Shown piece by piece: positions 30,832 to 41,642 of a stretch of DNA of 64,000 bases (positions are counted from its first letter, which is position 1; every line of letters begins with the position of its first letter). A program made the translations under genes and the position numbers. The notes beneath the pieces were generated by a model. That model was not told the DNA's origin. It worked only from the letters and a program-made list of their open reading frames with translations, and searched no databases. Source of the DNA: Euphorbia lathyris (lineage: Eukaryota; Streptophyta; Magnoliopsida; Malpighiales; Euphorbiaceae). The DNA is taken from contig NC_088918.1 of NCBI RefSeq assembly GCF_963576675.1, forward strand, positions 31,405,501-31,469,500, written 5' to 3'.

Positions 30832-31512
30832 CGGTGGCCGTGGCCGTGGCCGTGGCGTCTCTACTGGCCTTTTTCTCTGTCTACGTCCAGTAGATGGGGG
30901 TGATCTACCCTTGCGGGAGGATCTCGGTCTCCGAGGTAAAGGTGATTCGGACCGCCTACTTTTCTCTTTTCTACGCTTTTTGTGTCTTCGCCCTTCTGAT
31001 CCACCCAAGGAGAGATTCGACCGTGGCTGCCTTGGGACACTTGATTCATCTAGGTTTATCCCCTGGCTTACAGACCCGCCAGGACGAGTTTGATCGGTCC
31101 GTTGGCTTCCTCCTGTGCCAGTAGGGAATAATTCCCGATTGAGCGGTCGATCCCCAAGCGCTGCCGTGGAAGTTGTCATGGATTCTGTATTATGAGCTTG
31201 GAGAAATGAAGAATTGAGGGCGTTTGACCCTATAGTCGCCTGGGGCCAGGAAGGTACCGTAGACGTGGGCGTCATGCTCCAAAACGGAGGAATGATCATG
31301 AATGACCGTAGGCGATTACCCATCTCCGGGCCAAACTCCCTTTCTATTGCTTCTGCACACATGTTGATGAATGCGTCTGGTGGCACACTACCTTCAGCTT
31401 GTGTTGTGGGAGCACTTGAAGCAGCACGACCAGCACTAGTTACAGGTTGGCTTGAGGGTGTTACTAATGGTGTTTCTTCCCCCGATGTGGGGTTTGGTTC
31501 TCCATTTGCCAT
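30832..31512 (-). pseudogene. Gag-like ORF start of the nested gypsy fragment
   Basis: ATG at 31512 (MANGEPNPTSGEETPL), open to the truncation at 30832. Ser/Thr/Pro-rich amino end, a short conserved-looking segment (DAFINMCAEAIEREFGPEMGNRLRSF, in part) and an Arg-rich tail ending in a PRPRP run. Position right after an LTR and primer site suggests gag, but no gag domain is complete enough to be sure. Confidence 0.5.
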
Positions 31513-32084
31513 GTCTTTTTAAAGTGAATGAAAAACCCTTTATTTGATTAAGGATTCCACGCTCACCGCACCAATTGATGACTTGTGGAGAAATTCCGAT
31601 CAACTTCCATCCCTGTGGGGGCATCGTTGGGTTCGACGGGGGGAAGCTCCGATGCCAAAGTCAGTAAGGATGAACAAGAGAACAAACTGAATTGACAGAG
31701 GGTAAGTGAATGTGTACCTTGATAGCCTGAGACGTAGGCTATATATAGTCATGAAGTTGTAACCTTCAGTAACTAGAAAGTCTCCATTAATGTCCCATTA
31801 ATGGCGGTTACAGGTTACCCTTAAGTTGGTGGTTAGCTAATTAATAGCGCATTAATGGTCTTTATTACCGGATCGGTCCAGCCGTTCTAATGGCAGATTG
31901 AGAGCTTATGGAGATTCGCCTCACAGGTTCGCCCGCGGGTTTCTCTGGGTGAGTCCTAGGTGATCCGCCCGTCGGATCTCTTTACTTCGATACGCCGCGG
32001 AGTTCCCGTATCAGGCGACCAACACATGACGTTCTTTAGGCGAATATCCCTTTTGATCCTTGGGATAATATCATAATGTTATCA
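30832..32084 (-). mobile_element. 5' fragment of another Ty3/gypsy element inside the solo LTR
   Basis: Minus-strand LTR from 32084 (TGATAACATT) to about 31577 (GTCATCA), 508 bp with a TATATATAG at about 31747, then a primer-binding-like GGTGCGGTGAGCG at 31571-31559, a leader and the start of a gag-like ORF. It is truncated at 30832 against Athila-II LTR sequence, and about 15 bp of that LTR is missing at the join. The rest of the element and its other LTR are gone. Confidence 0.7.
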
Positions 32085-32447
32085 GACGGGTTTTAGCGTT
32101 ATTTCATGAATAAGCGAGCAATTCTCGCATTTATATGCGTTTGTGTGAGTTAGTTAGAAATTGGAAATGTTTTATTTACTTTTCGTTCTTTAGGCTCGTT
32201 TTCTGGTTATTTTAGGCAAATATGGCCAAAATAGCATGTATGTTAAATTTCCATTATCTTTTATAGCTAATTGATCCGCCAAAAGTCGCACCAAACAGAG
32301 TGTTTGCTCAAAATGAGCGTTTGGTGGGTCAATTTAGCCCTGGGACTAATGCTAGTTGGAGTTTTCGTGTATGTGCAGGAATGAGTTTGGGCGAAAATTA
32401 CATTTCGGGACATCCAGCGACCGCGTAAAAGCGTGCTGGGCAAAACC

Positions 32448-32589
32448 GCTCGTCGAGCTGGCCCTCGTAGGCTAGCTCACCGAGCTGGCCCTCAGAGGCC
32501 TGCTCGGCCGAGCTGGAGGCCAGCTTGCGACGAGCTGGCCTGCAAGAGCCAGCTCGACGAGCTGGCCTGCAAGAGCCAGCTCGACGAGC
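32448..32589. repeat. Palindrome array in Athila-II U3, 27-bp pitch
   Basis: Core GCTCGNCGAGCTGGC. Units start near 32448, 32475, 32502, 32525, 32552 and 32579. TATAAATA follows at 32709-32716. The sister LTR has a related array at 58213-58363. Confidence 0.85.
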
Positions 32590-32708
32590 TGACCTACGGG
32601 AATCAGTCAAAAGACTGATTCCCGGCCCCACGAAGTCACGATCGGCCTCACGTCTTCCCACCTGCAAAAGGACACGAATTAGGTCAGAAAGAGGGCCCGA
32701 ACCGCGTC

Positions 32709-32716
32709 TATAAATA
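32709..32716 (+). promoter_or_regulatory. TATA box of Athila-II solo LTR
   Basis: TATAAATA, about 120 bp after the palindrome array. The sister LTR keeps the same distance (58093-58086, minus). Confidence 0.65.
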
Positions 32717-33396
32717 AGAATTTCCAATTGTAAATTAGATATCTTTAATTATTGTAAATTACCTTAGCCTTTCACCCTTGAAGAATTCTCTCCAGCTTCC
32801 CCATCTCCTTCAACCTCCATTGAAGAAGCTCCGAAGGTCCGAAGCTCCATCCACCGAGAATTATTCAAGGTCCATCCTTAAGACCTAGGAAGCCGACTGC
32901 AGGGTAGAAAGGTTCCCTGAAAGGGATTTTCGTATCACCTTTTATCTTACTATGTTTGTACTCTTTGATACAGTCTATGAATCCTAGGCTAATTGTATCC
33001 CGTGACAATATTCTTCGCCTTTAATGATATTTTAGCTCTTGTTTTGTTCTATGATTATTTGTTTAATCTTTGTCTTACGCTTTATTCAATTGGTTTAACT
33101 CATTCAAAAGCCCCAAAATCTAGTAGGCACATATTGCGAGCTGAATCTGACCTAGTCAGAGCCTAGGAGATTGACGACCTCGTAGTTGATTAAGCCCAAA
33201 TTGCTGAGCCTTAGACCTAGTTTCGGCCTTACAAGGGAATCACGCACTAGGAACTTCAGGAGGGTAAGTAGGGTTAATCGCCTTGAATACAAGTGACTTA
33301 GATTAGGTTTTTAATCTATTGACCTAATAATCTATCTTCACCATTATTGTTCATCCATGTTCCTTCGGGTAAATTGCATTAGTGAAAGATCACTTA

Positions 33397-33516
33397 GGAG
33401 TAGTTTAACTTAATTAGGAGTAGTTTAACTTAATTAGGAGTAGAATAACTTAGTTCGAATTAGTATAACTTAGCTAGGAGTAGCATAATTCAACTAGGAG
33501 TAGATTAACTTAAACA
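33397..33516. repeat. 20-bp AT-rich tandem repeat in Athila-II U5
   Basis: Six units of about TAGGAGTAGTTTAACTTAAT at exactly 20-bp steps, the later ones diverged. The inverted counterpart lies at about 57312-57432 in the other Athila-II LTR. Confidence 0.85.
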
Positions 33517-33696
33517 AAACCAACTCAAAACCCACACAGCCTAGATAACACCTGAGACCAAGTAGCTCGATACTTGTAGTAAATAAATCCTGTGGATTCG
33601 ATACCTGGACTTTCTAGATTTATTACTTGATAACAACGGGGTACACTTATCCCTTAGTTGGCCTCAGCGGAGACCGAACGCCGCTGAGGCGCGTCA

Positions 33697-34397
33697 TATA
33701 CCGAGAGAAATCATCTACAATGACCAAGGAAAATCTCTTACCACCCAAGCTCAGTGGCTGGACTGGTCCGAAAAGATCCAAGTGTAGTAATTCCAGTGGA
33801 CGCTTGGTTGAGACTACATTTTTATTTGAAAAGACTTTTTGGTTTGTTTACCTTGCTGACAAGCATTGCATAATTGAGCTTTCTCAAATCTAAGTTTGGG
33901 CAACCCTCAACTAATTGCTTTCTTGCTAATTTGGCAAGGAGGTCCATGCTTACATGACCAAGTCTCCTATTTCATAGCCAGGAATTATCTTCCTTTGACA
34001 CTAAGCATATATTTTTTGAAAACTTCGTTTCTAAACTCAGCATGAACACGTTGTCAACACGAGGGGCAGTTAAAATCAAATCATTTGTTTTACCCTCGAG
34101 TATCCGACACTCAGTGGCATCAAATACAACCTTTCTACCGCTGTCACACAGCTGAGCTACGCTCAATAGGTTATATTTAAGACCTCTGACTAAGGAGACT
34201 GACTCAATAGTACGATTTCCTCCAATAGTACCTGATCCCACTATCTTACCCTTTTTATTGTCTTCGAAACTTACATTTCCACCTCGTTTATGCACAAGTG
34301 TGATGAACTGAGTTTCATCACCAGTCATATGCCTCGAGCATGCGCTGTCAATGTACCATAGCTTTGACTTCTCCCCGCACCTCAGGCTCACCTGCAA
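33697..34397 (-). pseudogene. SIRE-2 protease and integrase amino end
   Basis: Protease segment at 34397-33972 (WYIDSACSRHMTGDE; DSA motif as in SIRE-1), then a stop and frame errors, then the integrase start to 33697, where the sequence reads into TATAC of the solo LTR insertion. The zinc-binding histidines of the GHVSM segment can be followed at about 33960. The gene is dead. Confidence 0.85.
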
Positions 34398-34768
34398 TTT
34401 AACTAGTTATCTTTAGGTACACAATTCTTTTTGGGTCCTTGTTTGTTAGAGCTAATAGGTGATACATCATACTTAAGTTTGTGATGACATACATTTATGG
34501 TGTGGCCATCTTTTCCACAGAAGTCACAAAAGACTACCCTTTGAGAATGCCTCCATTTTTTGTCAGCACAATTGTGCTGAGCATGCCAGCATACCTTTGT
34601 GGTATGTCCTTTCTTTCCGCAGAAGTCACATTGGACATTCCCCTGAGTGTTCCACCTACGCTGACTTGTACCTGAGTACTCAGCTTTTGGATGGAAACTT
34701 TTCTTAGCCGATGCATTCAGCTGATTCTGTATTGATGTGATATCCTTCCTCAGTTTCTTAGAATCTGA
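34398..34768 (-). other. SIRE-2 gag-pol junction with zinc knuckles
   Basis: Fragmented coding sequence with CDFCGK-type knuckles on the minus strand (about 34640-34500). Corresponds to 16608-16846 of SIRE-1. Frame is not kept. Confidence 0.6.
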
Positions 34769-36118
34769 TTAGACTTCCGAGACAAACCGATGCATGATTT
34801 TTAGATTTTCATCTTGCCTAGTATTGTCCTGGAGCAGATGTTGGAGGTCACTCAGTTTGACCTCCTCAATCTCATCACATCGCCTACTGCGTGCTCTTAT
34901 TTTCTTGTTACACTTTTTGATCAGTGTATAGAGGTCACTCAGGGCATTAACCATTTCATTTCTGAGCAAGGGTATAGATGTTATCTCATTAGAGTGTTCC
35001 TCATGGTCAGACCCATCTGAGAGGTCAGCTTGCTCAGATTGGTCGTTGTCAGTAGCTTCGTCAGCCATAAAACAGATGTTTGCTGACTCAGTGGCATCAG
35101 CTTCTGATGAGGTTGACTCATCACTGTCACTCCATGTGGCCACCATTGCCTTTCTGCTTCCTTTCTTGACCTTCTTTAAAGTAGGACAGCTTGACTTGAT
35201 GTGCCCAGCCTGATAACATTCAAAGCAGGTGACGGGCTTTGAGCTATCCTTTTTGTATCGGCTGTCGTTACAATCAGCTTTATGTTTATCACTTCTTTTA
35301 AATGGCCTATTGTTGTATTTGTCGTTTTTCTTAAACAACTTCTTCATCTTCCTTGTAAACATGGCCATTTCCTCATCATATAATGAATCAGCTTCTGTTG
35401 AGTCAGCTTTCATAATAAGAGATTTTTGCTTCTTGTCCTCAGACTTTTCTTTAGCCTCAAATTTCTTCATGGAGATCTCGTGGGTCAGCAGAGATCCAAT
35501 CAGCTCATCATATTTGTACGTGGTCAGGTCCTGAGCTTCTTCCACATCTGTCTTCTTAGCTTGCCAGCTCTTGGGGAGACTTTTTAAGATTTTCTTCACA
35601 TGTTCATCTTCTATGAAGTTCTTGCCGAGTCTCTTAAGCTCATTTATGATATTGGTGAACCTTGATTTCATCTCAAACAACTCGTATAGTCTCATGTGTT
35701 GATTCACCTTGGACTCCTTGGCCTTGCTTGTTCCTTCATAGGTCACCTCCAGCTTCTTCCAAATTTCCTGTGCTGACTCACAACCTGAAATTTTGTTGTA
35801 CTCTGCAGCATCTAACGCACAGTGAAGCATATTGATAGCCGAAGCATTATTCTGTAATTTTTTAAGGTCATCCTCTGACCACTTAGACTCACTCTTGACA
35901 GATTTTACTCCGTCAATAATTTCATAGGGAACAAACGGGCCTTGGACTATTGCCAGCCATGCACTCATGTTTGTTGTCTGAATGAAGTTTTTCATTCTGT
36001 TCTTCCAAAATGTATAATGTGACCCGAAGAATAAAGGAGGCCGACTAATAGATAATCCCTCAGGGAGTATCTGTGTTGTTTGATTTCCTGGAAGGAAATG
36101 AGTGTTGTTCTCAGCCAT
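34769..36118 (-). CDS. SIRE-2 gag
   Basis: ATG at 36118 (MAENNTHFLPGNQ), 449 codons. It parallels SIRE-1 gag: FFGSHYTFWKNRMKNF, LKSLPKSWQAKKTDVEEA, knuckle CFECYQAGHIKSSC near residue 280. Compared with SIRE-1 it lacks about nine residues near residue 150 (an in-frame loss after YELFEM) and ends early at the C-terminal coiled-coil region by a TAA/TAG-type stop. It probably formed the particle shell of SIRE-2. Confidence 0.88.
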   Translation of the reverse strand: MAENNTHFLPGNQTTQILPEGLSISRPPLFFGSHYTFWKNRMKNFIQTTNMSAWLAIVQGPFVPYEIIDGVKSVKSESKWSEDDLKKLQNNASAINMLHCALDAAEYNKISGCESAQEIWKKLEVTYEGTSKAKESKVNQHMRLYELFEMKSRFTNIINELKRLGKNFIEDEHVKKILKSLPKSWQAKKTDVEEAQDLTTYKYDELIGSLLTHEISMKKFEAKEKSEDKKQKSLIMKADSTEADSLYDEEMAMFTRKMKKLFKKNDKYNNRPFKRSDKHKADCNDSRYKKDSSKPVTCFECYQAGHIKSSCPTLKKVKKGSRKAMVATWSDSDESTSSEADATESANICFMADEATDNDQSEQADLSDGSDHEEHSNEITSIPLLRNEMVNALSDLYTLIKKCNKKIRARSRRCDEIEEVKLSDLQHLLQDNTRQDENLKIMHRFVSEV

Positions 36119-36165
36119 TTACAGGGATCAGCTCAAGATAGTTTTATCTTGAATAGTGAGCTGCT

Positions 36166-36179
36166 GAGCTCTGATACCA
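36166..36179 (-). other. SIRE-2 primer binding site
   Basis: Minus-strand TGGTATCAGAGCTC next to the LTR end at 36182. Confidence 0.88.
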
Positions 36180-36181
36180 CT

Positions 36182-37628
36182 TGTTGGTCCCGTGTATCTT
36201 AATATGGTTAGTTCCAAGGGGGGGGGGGGGGGTTAGGAACTAATATAACTTTTTCGCTTAATAATGTTGACTTAATTAAATGTTTGATAATTTAACTCAG
36301 CTTTAGGTCAGCAAGACTGAGTGAAGTGTGAGACAGCTTTAAACAGACACTGACTAGAGCTGTTTCAATTGTGAGTTGGGAAATAACACTTTAGGTCAGC
36401 TTCCAACTCAACACTCTGATTACTCAGCGTCGGCTTATACAAATTATATACTGAGTAATTTAAGCAAGCAACACATACATATATATCAAGAGAAAGGGTT
36501 AGAGATTACTCAGCAATCTTATCCTAGTTCGGCCTCACCGCCTACGTCCAGTCCCCAGAATCCCTCCGGGCTTTTTCAATCCACTACTGAGCTCTTTAAA
36601 GGTAGAGCAAAAACCGTTTATAAAGCAATTGAGTATGTAAGAGTACCGCCCTCTATTCATCTACTCAATCCTACTGAGCGCTATAACTGGACACTCAGAT
36701 TTTCTCTACCGCTGAGTACTAAAACCGAGTACTCAGCTTCCCTCTTCTAACCTTTGCAATTGATACAAGATTGTTCTCACTAAACGAAGAACACTTTAGA
36801 TGAATACAAATTCACTCTAGACTTTTACATAATGATTAGAAATTGGGTGTAAGAACTTGCTTTCTTTTCAGACAGCTTCTATTTTGGATTTTCACTCTTG
36901 TGAAGATTTGCTTTACCGTCTGTATTTGCTTGTATGTGTCGTGTAGATCCAAGTGATGAACTTGTCCTTTTATAGTGAATTCTGAAGCTTCAAATCATTT
37001 GAATTCCGACATATCCGTTGGGAGTAACAGTCTTCAATCGTCATTCATTGGCCAGCTTCCAGAATCACAGGCCAATCCTGTCGTCTGATTTTAGCAGGCG
37101 TCAGGCTTGCCAGTTTCGTCTTCTTACGCCAGGTTCATCTTCTAGCGCCAGTTTCGCCTTCTAGCCAAATGCCAAATGATCCATGCGTCTCGAAAAGGTC
37201 TCTAGGCAGTTTTTCGAGACTTCTGAATTGGTGCAGACCTGTGTCGGGCTTTGTCTTTTAGTCAACAGATCATTGGCGTTGTCCTGACGAATACTCAGCT
37301 TGATTGTTTGGCTTTGCCTTTTAAGATTTCCTTTGTCGGGGATGAGTTACGTTCTACTCAGCTTCTTCGGTCGGCTTCGCCTTCAAGCGTTATTCTGTAG
37401 AAGACTTTTCTTTTATAATGCTGAGTTTGTATTTCACTCAGCTTTTGTGGCTTATGCTGACTTTGTTCTGTCTTACTTTTAGTTCATGTTCTCGTTAATA
37501 AATATAATCAACATTGAACAAACACATTAGTACAATTAAATCAAAGCACTTAAATTTAATTGTCTTAATCATGGGATTAACTTAAATAATTTTGTCAAAT
37601 CAAAATCATGTGGAAAGGTGTTTCAACA
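36182..37628 (-). repeat. SIRE-2 5' LTR (1447 bp)
   Basis: TGTTGGTCCC...TTTCAACA. Its first 60 bp contain TAGTTCC and GGAACTA around a run of 15 G (36218-36232). The minus-strand TATAAAA lies at 36974-36968. The right end abuts LINE-1. Confidence 0.88.
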
Positions 37629-38513
37629 GATATTGCCAAAGCTCTCCTGATTCCATTTGCGTAAGTTTCTTTGCAGATTATTCACTGCTGCTGACAGGTT
37701 CCTTTGTCCCGCTACCCTATTTGCAAGGTACTAATGGAAGCCTGGATGAAGTAGATAAGCCGTCTGGACCTTAAAGGGAGCAACTCGGGGTCTACTGTCT
37801 ATCTCACCAAATTCCAGAAAAAGAGGGACGTGATCTGAATTTTGATGGGCCAGGTGATGCACAGATGCCTCGGGGAAGCCGTGACACCATTCAATACTGC
37901 AGAGGGCCCGATCTAGGCTGCATGCAACTCGGGTTCTTGGAGAATAGCCTCAGAACCAAGTGAACAGAGGCCCCACAAAACCAAGATCAATAAGTTAAAG
38001 CTCGTCAATCCAATCGGCAAATCTCGAGTAGCGAGCAGGCATGGCTGCTGATCCCCCTTATTTTTCCGACGCATTTTTAATGCAGTTGAAATCTCCTGCT
38101 AAAATCCACGGATGAGAGATTGTACCCTTGAGGTGACGAATATCTTCTATGAATTGATTCTTGTAGCTTATTTGGGGGTGAACATAGACTGGGGTGAATT
38201 CAAACTGGACGTCGTGGAACGGGCCTCCCGTTATCTTAACCAGCGAATCTAAAAATTGGGAGTTTCTCTCAAATATTGTAATCGTGAACCTGTTGCTGTC
38301 CCAGAACATCCAAATTCCTCCCCTAAAGCCTTCTGTGTCAATAACTTCCATACTTGAGAAAACTAGGGACAGACGAAGCGCATCCCTGCATCTCGGGAGA
38401 CGAGTTTCGACCAACACCAAAATTCTAGGCTTCTTTGATTGCAATATATGTTTTATTGTTCTTTGGAAATGACCTCCTCCCACCCCAAAGCAATTCCAAA
38501 TCATGATCTGCAT
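37629..38513 (-). pseudogene. LINE-1 endonuclease domain
   Basis: Starts at WNCFGVGG (the NCRG-type start of L1 endonuclease), then LVLVETR (catalytic Glu region), GGIWMFWD and GDFN near residue 143. The clean frame ends at 38058; after that the protein continues in shifted frames with SDH-like (HQNSDHVPLFLE) and KWNQESFGNI segments recognisable down to 37629. Apurinic-type endonuclease that would nick target DNA. Frame errors make it inactive. Confidence 0.85.
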
Positions 38514-39037
38514 TGATACTAATTATAGCGGTGGCCTTAACAGTTTCCAAGCTAATCACTAGCTTGGACCGTGTCAATTCCTTCCATCCTCGAGGCCCCA
38601 TGTTCAACATCTCATATTGTTGTTTCCTTAACGTAATCCGTATCACTAAACAATGGTAAGCTTCCCTCATCCAGGTCTCCCGTAAGGTTGGCTAACACCG
38701 AGAAAGGATTCCCCTCAGGTTCCCTCCTGGTTCGTTTTCCATGCTTCCCTCCATCAGGGTCTCGGCTCAGGATTCAGACTGAGTGTGCTGTCGTAGGGTG
38801 GCTTTCTATTGATGCTTCCCTTCAGTTTGTTTGATTGCATTACCTATGTGGGTGGATGGCTTTCTATTGATGATTATACGATTTTCGTTACTGTTTTCTT
38901 TGAAATGGAACTCCCCAGATGCCCCCTGATGAGTTTCCAGATTATTTCCCGCCTTCTTCGCCAATATCCTCCGATATCTCATTACTCAATGGTGGTATGG
39001 TTCGGGGCCGGATGAATTTTCGTCTTGGCACAATCAT
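38514..39037 (-). other. LINE-1 linker between ORF1 and endonuclease
   Basis: No intact frame. Proline- and charge-rich remnants are seen on the minus strand, as expected for the C-terminal tail of ORF1 and the spacer before ORF2. Confidence 0.45.
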
Positions 39038-39955
39038 CTAGGGGCCGTACTCTAGAGATTTAGTCTGGTCATTCTTTGTGGACGTCTCCAACTCTTGTAT
39101 GGGCTGAACATTATTCCCACTTCCGTTTGAAGCTTGCGCTGCACGTAAACTACTTTCATAGAGACAATCCTTCACTACATGTCTGTATCTCCCGCACTTC
39201 GTACAGGCTGTATAAAGCCCTTCATATTCCATACGTTGTTCTGCTCCTTCCAGTGAGAACCTTACGATAAGGGGTTTTCGGAGGTCAACCTCGACGCAAA
39301 CCCTAGCAAACTTGCTGTGCGCTGCCTTTGTTGTATTTTCATCCACTTTAATAGGCTTGCCAACCGCTTCCGCCACTACCATCAGAAGGTCTTCATCATA
39401 GTACCATAACAGAAGTTCCAAGAGATGAATCCAAACCATCGTTGTCTCCAAGAGGGCCTCTGAAGGGGAGAAGTTTGCACTCCACGTTCTTACTATAAGA
39501 TAATTCCCCTAGATCATCCACGGTCCATCTTTGATGATGTGATCTCTATCTAGGTCATTATCAAGTTTAGCCAAATAGAATCCATGCCCTAGGTCCATGA
39601 CAGTAACCTCACTGATTGGTTTCCAAAGTTCCTTGATCCGTCTACTCAGAGCCAAGTAACCTAGGTTCCTCCCTAGAAGTTTAACGATCAAAGCACTTTC
39701 CCATTGTTTCATTAGTTGAGATTTCAGGCCTAGATCAATTGTCACTACTGGTTCGAGTGGATTAGCATTGTCAAAATTAATCAGGACTTTGCCTGACTCA
39801 CGGTAGTTCATGCGCGAACGATTTGCCTTATGATCAGGTTCTGTAACGAGTAAATCCTTCCACAAAGTTCTTGAAAGGCTCTTCTCAGGGCCAAAAATCT
39901 GGTTTGCATATTTATCCGATGGGATCGGCGGTGGGGTTTTGCTTGGGGGGGACAT
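39038..39955 (-). pseudogene. LINE-1 ORF1 (DUF4283-like, CCHC zinc knuckle)
   Basis: ATG at 39955 (MSPPSKTPPPIPS). Residues about 30-149 resemble the DUF4283 domain of plant LINE/retro-type proteins (LGRNLGYLALSRRIKELWKP, GHGFYLAKL, DGPWMI). A TAG at 39509-39511 interrupts; the same frame goes on and has RVCVEVDLRKPLIV and knuckle CTKCGRYRHVVKDC. CAG to TAG explains the break. It would bind LINE RNA. Confidence 0.8.
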
Positions 39956-40005
39956 AGGACGACGTCGGCAGGTCAGGAGGCTCTATCGCAGAGTTTTAGG
40001 ATTTA

Positions 40006-40606
40006 GGTCTGGGTATTATAGAGTTTAATCACTCCGGTTAAGTTGTTTTACGCCCAGTTTTTTTAAATGAAATTAAGTAAACTGAACTAAATGTTACTGG
40101 ACTGAATTGAAATTATATTATTAAACTTTAAAAATAATAATAATTAAAATAAAAAATTTAAAAGAATAATAATAGTTCTAAAAATAATAATAAATAATTA
40201 TAATACATAATTATAATTATAATAAATAATGATAAATTATTGAATTGAACTTAAAATTACTGATACTGAAATTAAGTGACAAAGAACATGACATTACTCG
40301 TGAATGATAAATTATATCTATGATACCGATAACGAATTTCAATCTTATACTAAAAATATATATTATTATTTAAAATATTTTTTATATATTTAAATTTGGA
40401 AAAAGTACAAAAATAAACATTGTAGTTACACATGTTTTCGAACAACATTCATGTGGTTTAAAAGTTTGCAAAATGGTATCTTGAGGTTCATTCCGTTAGC
40501 AAACACAGGTCAAATTGGATAACGGTGTTAAAAGTCAAATGAAAAAAAGTTAATTTGGTCATTATATTTATTTATTTTATAAATTAACCCCTCTTAATAT
40601 CTAATT
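40006..40606. other. AT-rich non-coding DNA
   Basis: A/T-rich with many ATAAT runs and no reading frame of note. The last nine bases (40598-40606) are the left target duplication of the Mutator-like element. Confidence 0.6.
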
Positions 40607-41465
40607 GGGGTAATTATAAAAAACTACCATGTGGTTTGTCCGATTTACGATATGGTACATGTGGTATTTTTTTTTCAAACACAACCTTGTGGTTGTCATT
40701 TTTAGCAAAATCAAGGAGACGACAGAAATTCTATTAAATTGCTGATGTGGCATAAATGCATTTTAGGAAAACCGATTTTTTTTATTTTTCTTTCTCTCTC
40801 ATTCTTCTTCCATTTTTGTTCCTTCCTCCTCCTTCTTCCTCACCCTTCTTCTTTTTCATTCTTCCTCCTCCTTCCTTTCTTCTTCTTATCTTTTTCTTTT
40901 TATTCTGGAATTTCCAGAATTTTGAAATATCCAAAATTCTATAAATTTCGGAATTAAGTTGGAATTTTCCAGTGTTTAGAACGCTGGAATCAGCATTCAA
41001 AACGCTGGAAAATTCCAGCATTAATACTGAAAAGTTCCAGTATAACGATGCAATTTTTTCAACGTGACTGGAAAAATTCCAGTGTTTAATGTTGGAATGC
41101 TGGAAAATTCCAGCACTAACACTGGAATTTTTCAGCACAATGCTGGAAATTCCAACATTAGTCAAACGAAAAGAAAAGGAGGAAAATAAGAAGAAATGAA
41201 GAAGATGAAGAAGAAGGAGAAAAAGAAAGGAAGAAGAAGGAGGAAGAAGAAGGATGAGGAGAGAGTGTGTAGAAAAGTCAACAATAATGGTCAAAATGGT
41301 CATAAATTGCATATTCCGAAATTACCCCTCTAATTTAACAGAGTTAAAAAATTTGCCTTTATTTTGTTAACGGTGACAACCACAAGGTTGTGTTTGAAAA
41401 AAAAATACCACAGGCACCACATCGCAAATCGATCGAACCACATAGTAATTTTTTATAATTAACCC
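40607..41465. mobile_element. Mutator-like foldback element (859 bp), non-autonomous
   Basis: Long terminal inverted repeats of about 90 bp (GGGGTAATTATAAAAAAC at the left, its diverged complement at the right) and a 9-bp target duplication TATCTAATT (40598-40606 and 41466-41474), the size made by Mutator transposases. The arms continue inward as a pyrimidine block (40780-40910) and its complementary purine block (41160-41270). The centre holds several GCTGGAAATTCCAGC palindromes. It encodes no transposase; the 176-codon minus frame is a translation of the low-complexity arms. Confidence 0.85.
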
Positions 41466-41642
41466 TATCTAATTATCACAAACAAACCCCAAAATAAAAA
41501 ATAAAAATCAATTATACCATCTTCTTCATCTCTCTTTAATAAAATCAAAACACATCACTCTCCCTCTCCATTTTATCTCTCTAAAAATATATTTCTTCTT
41601 TCTCTCTCTTCTCTCTCTCCTAACATCGATTTATTAGTAAAA

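Larger units (their letters stand above)
30807..33696 (+). mobile_element. Athila-II solo LTR, with a nested gypsy fragment
   Basis: TGATAGGGG at 30807 to GCGTCA at 33696, flanked by the 5-bp duplication TATAC (30802-30806 and 33697-33701); removing it restores the SIRE-2 integrase frame. It matches the LTR at 57129-58766 (minus) in order and sequence. The 1253 bp at 30832-32084 are a later insertion. No internal region or second LTR is present, so this is a solo LTR left by LTR-LTR recombination. U3 has the palindrome array at 32448-32589 and TATAAATA at 32709; U5 has a 20-bp AT-rich tandem repeat. Confidence 0.9.
29083..37628 (-). mobile_element. SIRE-2: Sirevirus-type copia element, 5' part
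   Basis: Minus-strand element with 5' LTR (37628-36182), PBS, gag, protease, integrase and RT start; RNase H and the 3' end lie left of the window, beyond the Tat-like insertion. It contains the Athila-II solo LTR at 30807-33696. It is the same family as SIRE-1 by protein and LTR likeness but clearly diverged, and its pol carries frame errors. The outer flank is LINE-1 sequence beginning GATAT at 37629. Confidence 0.85.
37629..40005 (-). mobile_element. LINE-1: plant L1-type element, 5' part
   Basis: Minus-strand ORF1 and endonuclease regions, in that order from about 39955. The reverse transcriptase is not in the window: the element is cut at 37629 by SIRE-2 and would continue left of it. 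It is the oldest layer of the left nest. Confidence 0.85.

Noticed and set aside
37592..37774. Plus-strand 60-codon ORF at the SIRE-2/LINE-1 border
   Set aside because: Spans the LTR end and antisense LINE sequence; no support.
40782..41312. 176-codon minus-strand ORF
   Set aside because: Low-complexity translation of the pyrimidine/purine arms of the foldback element.
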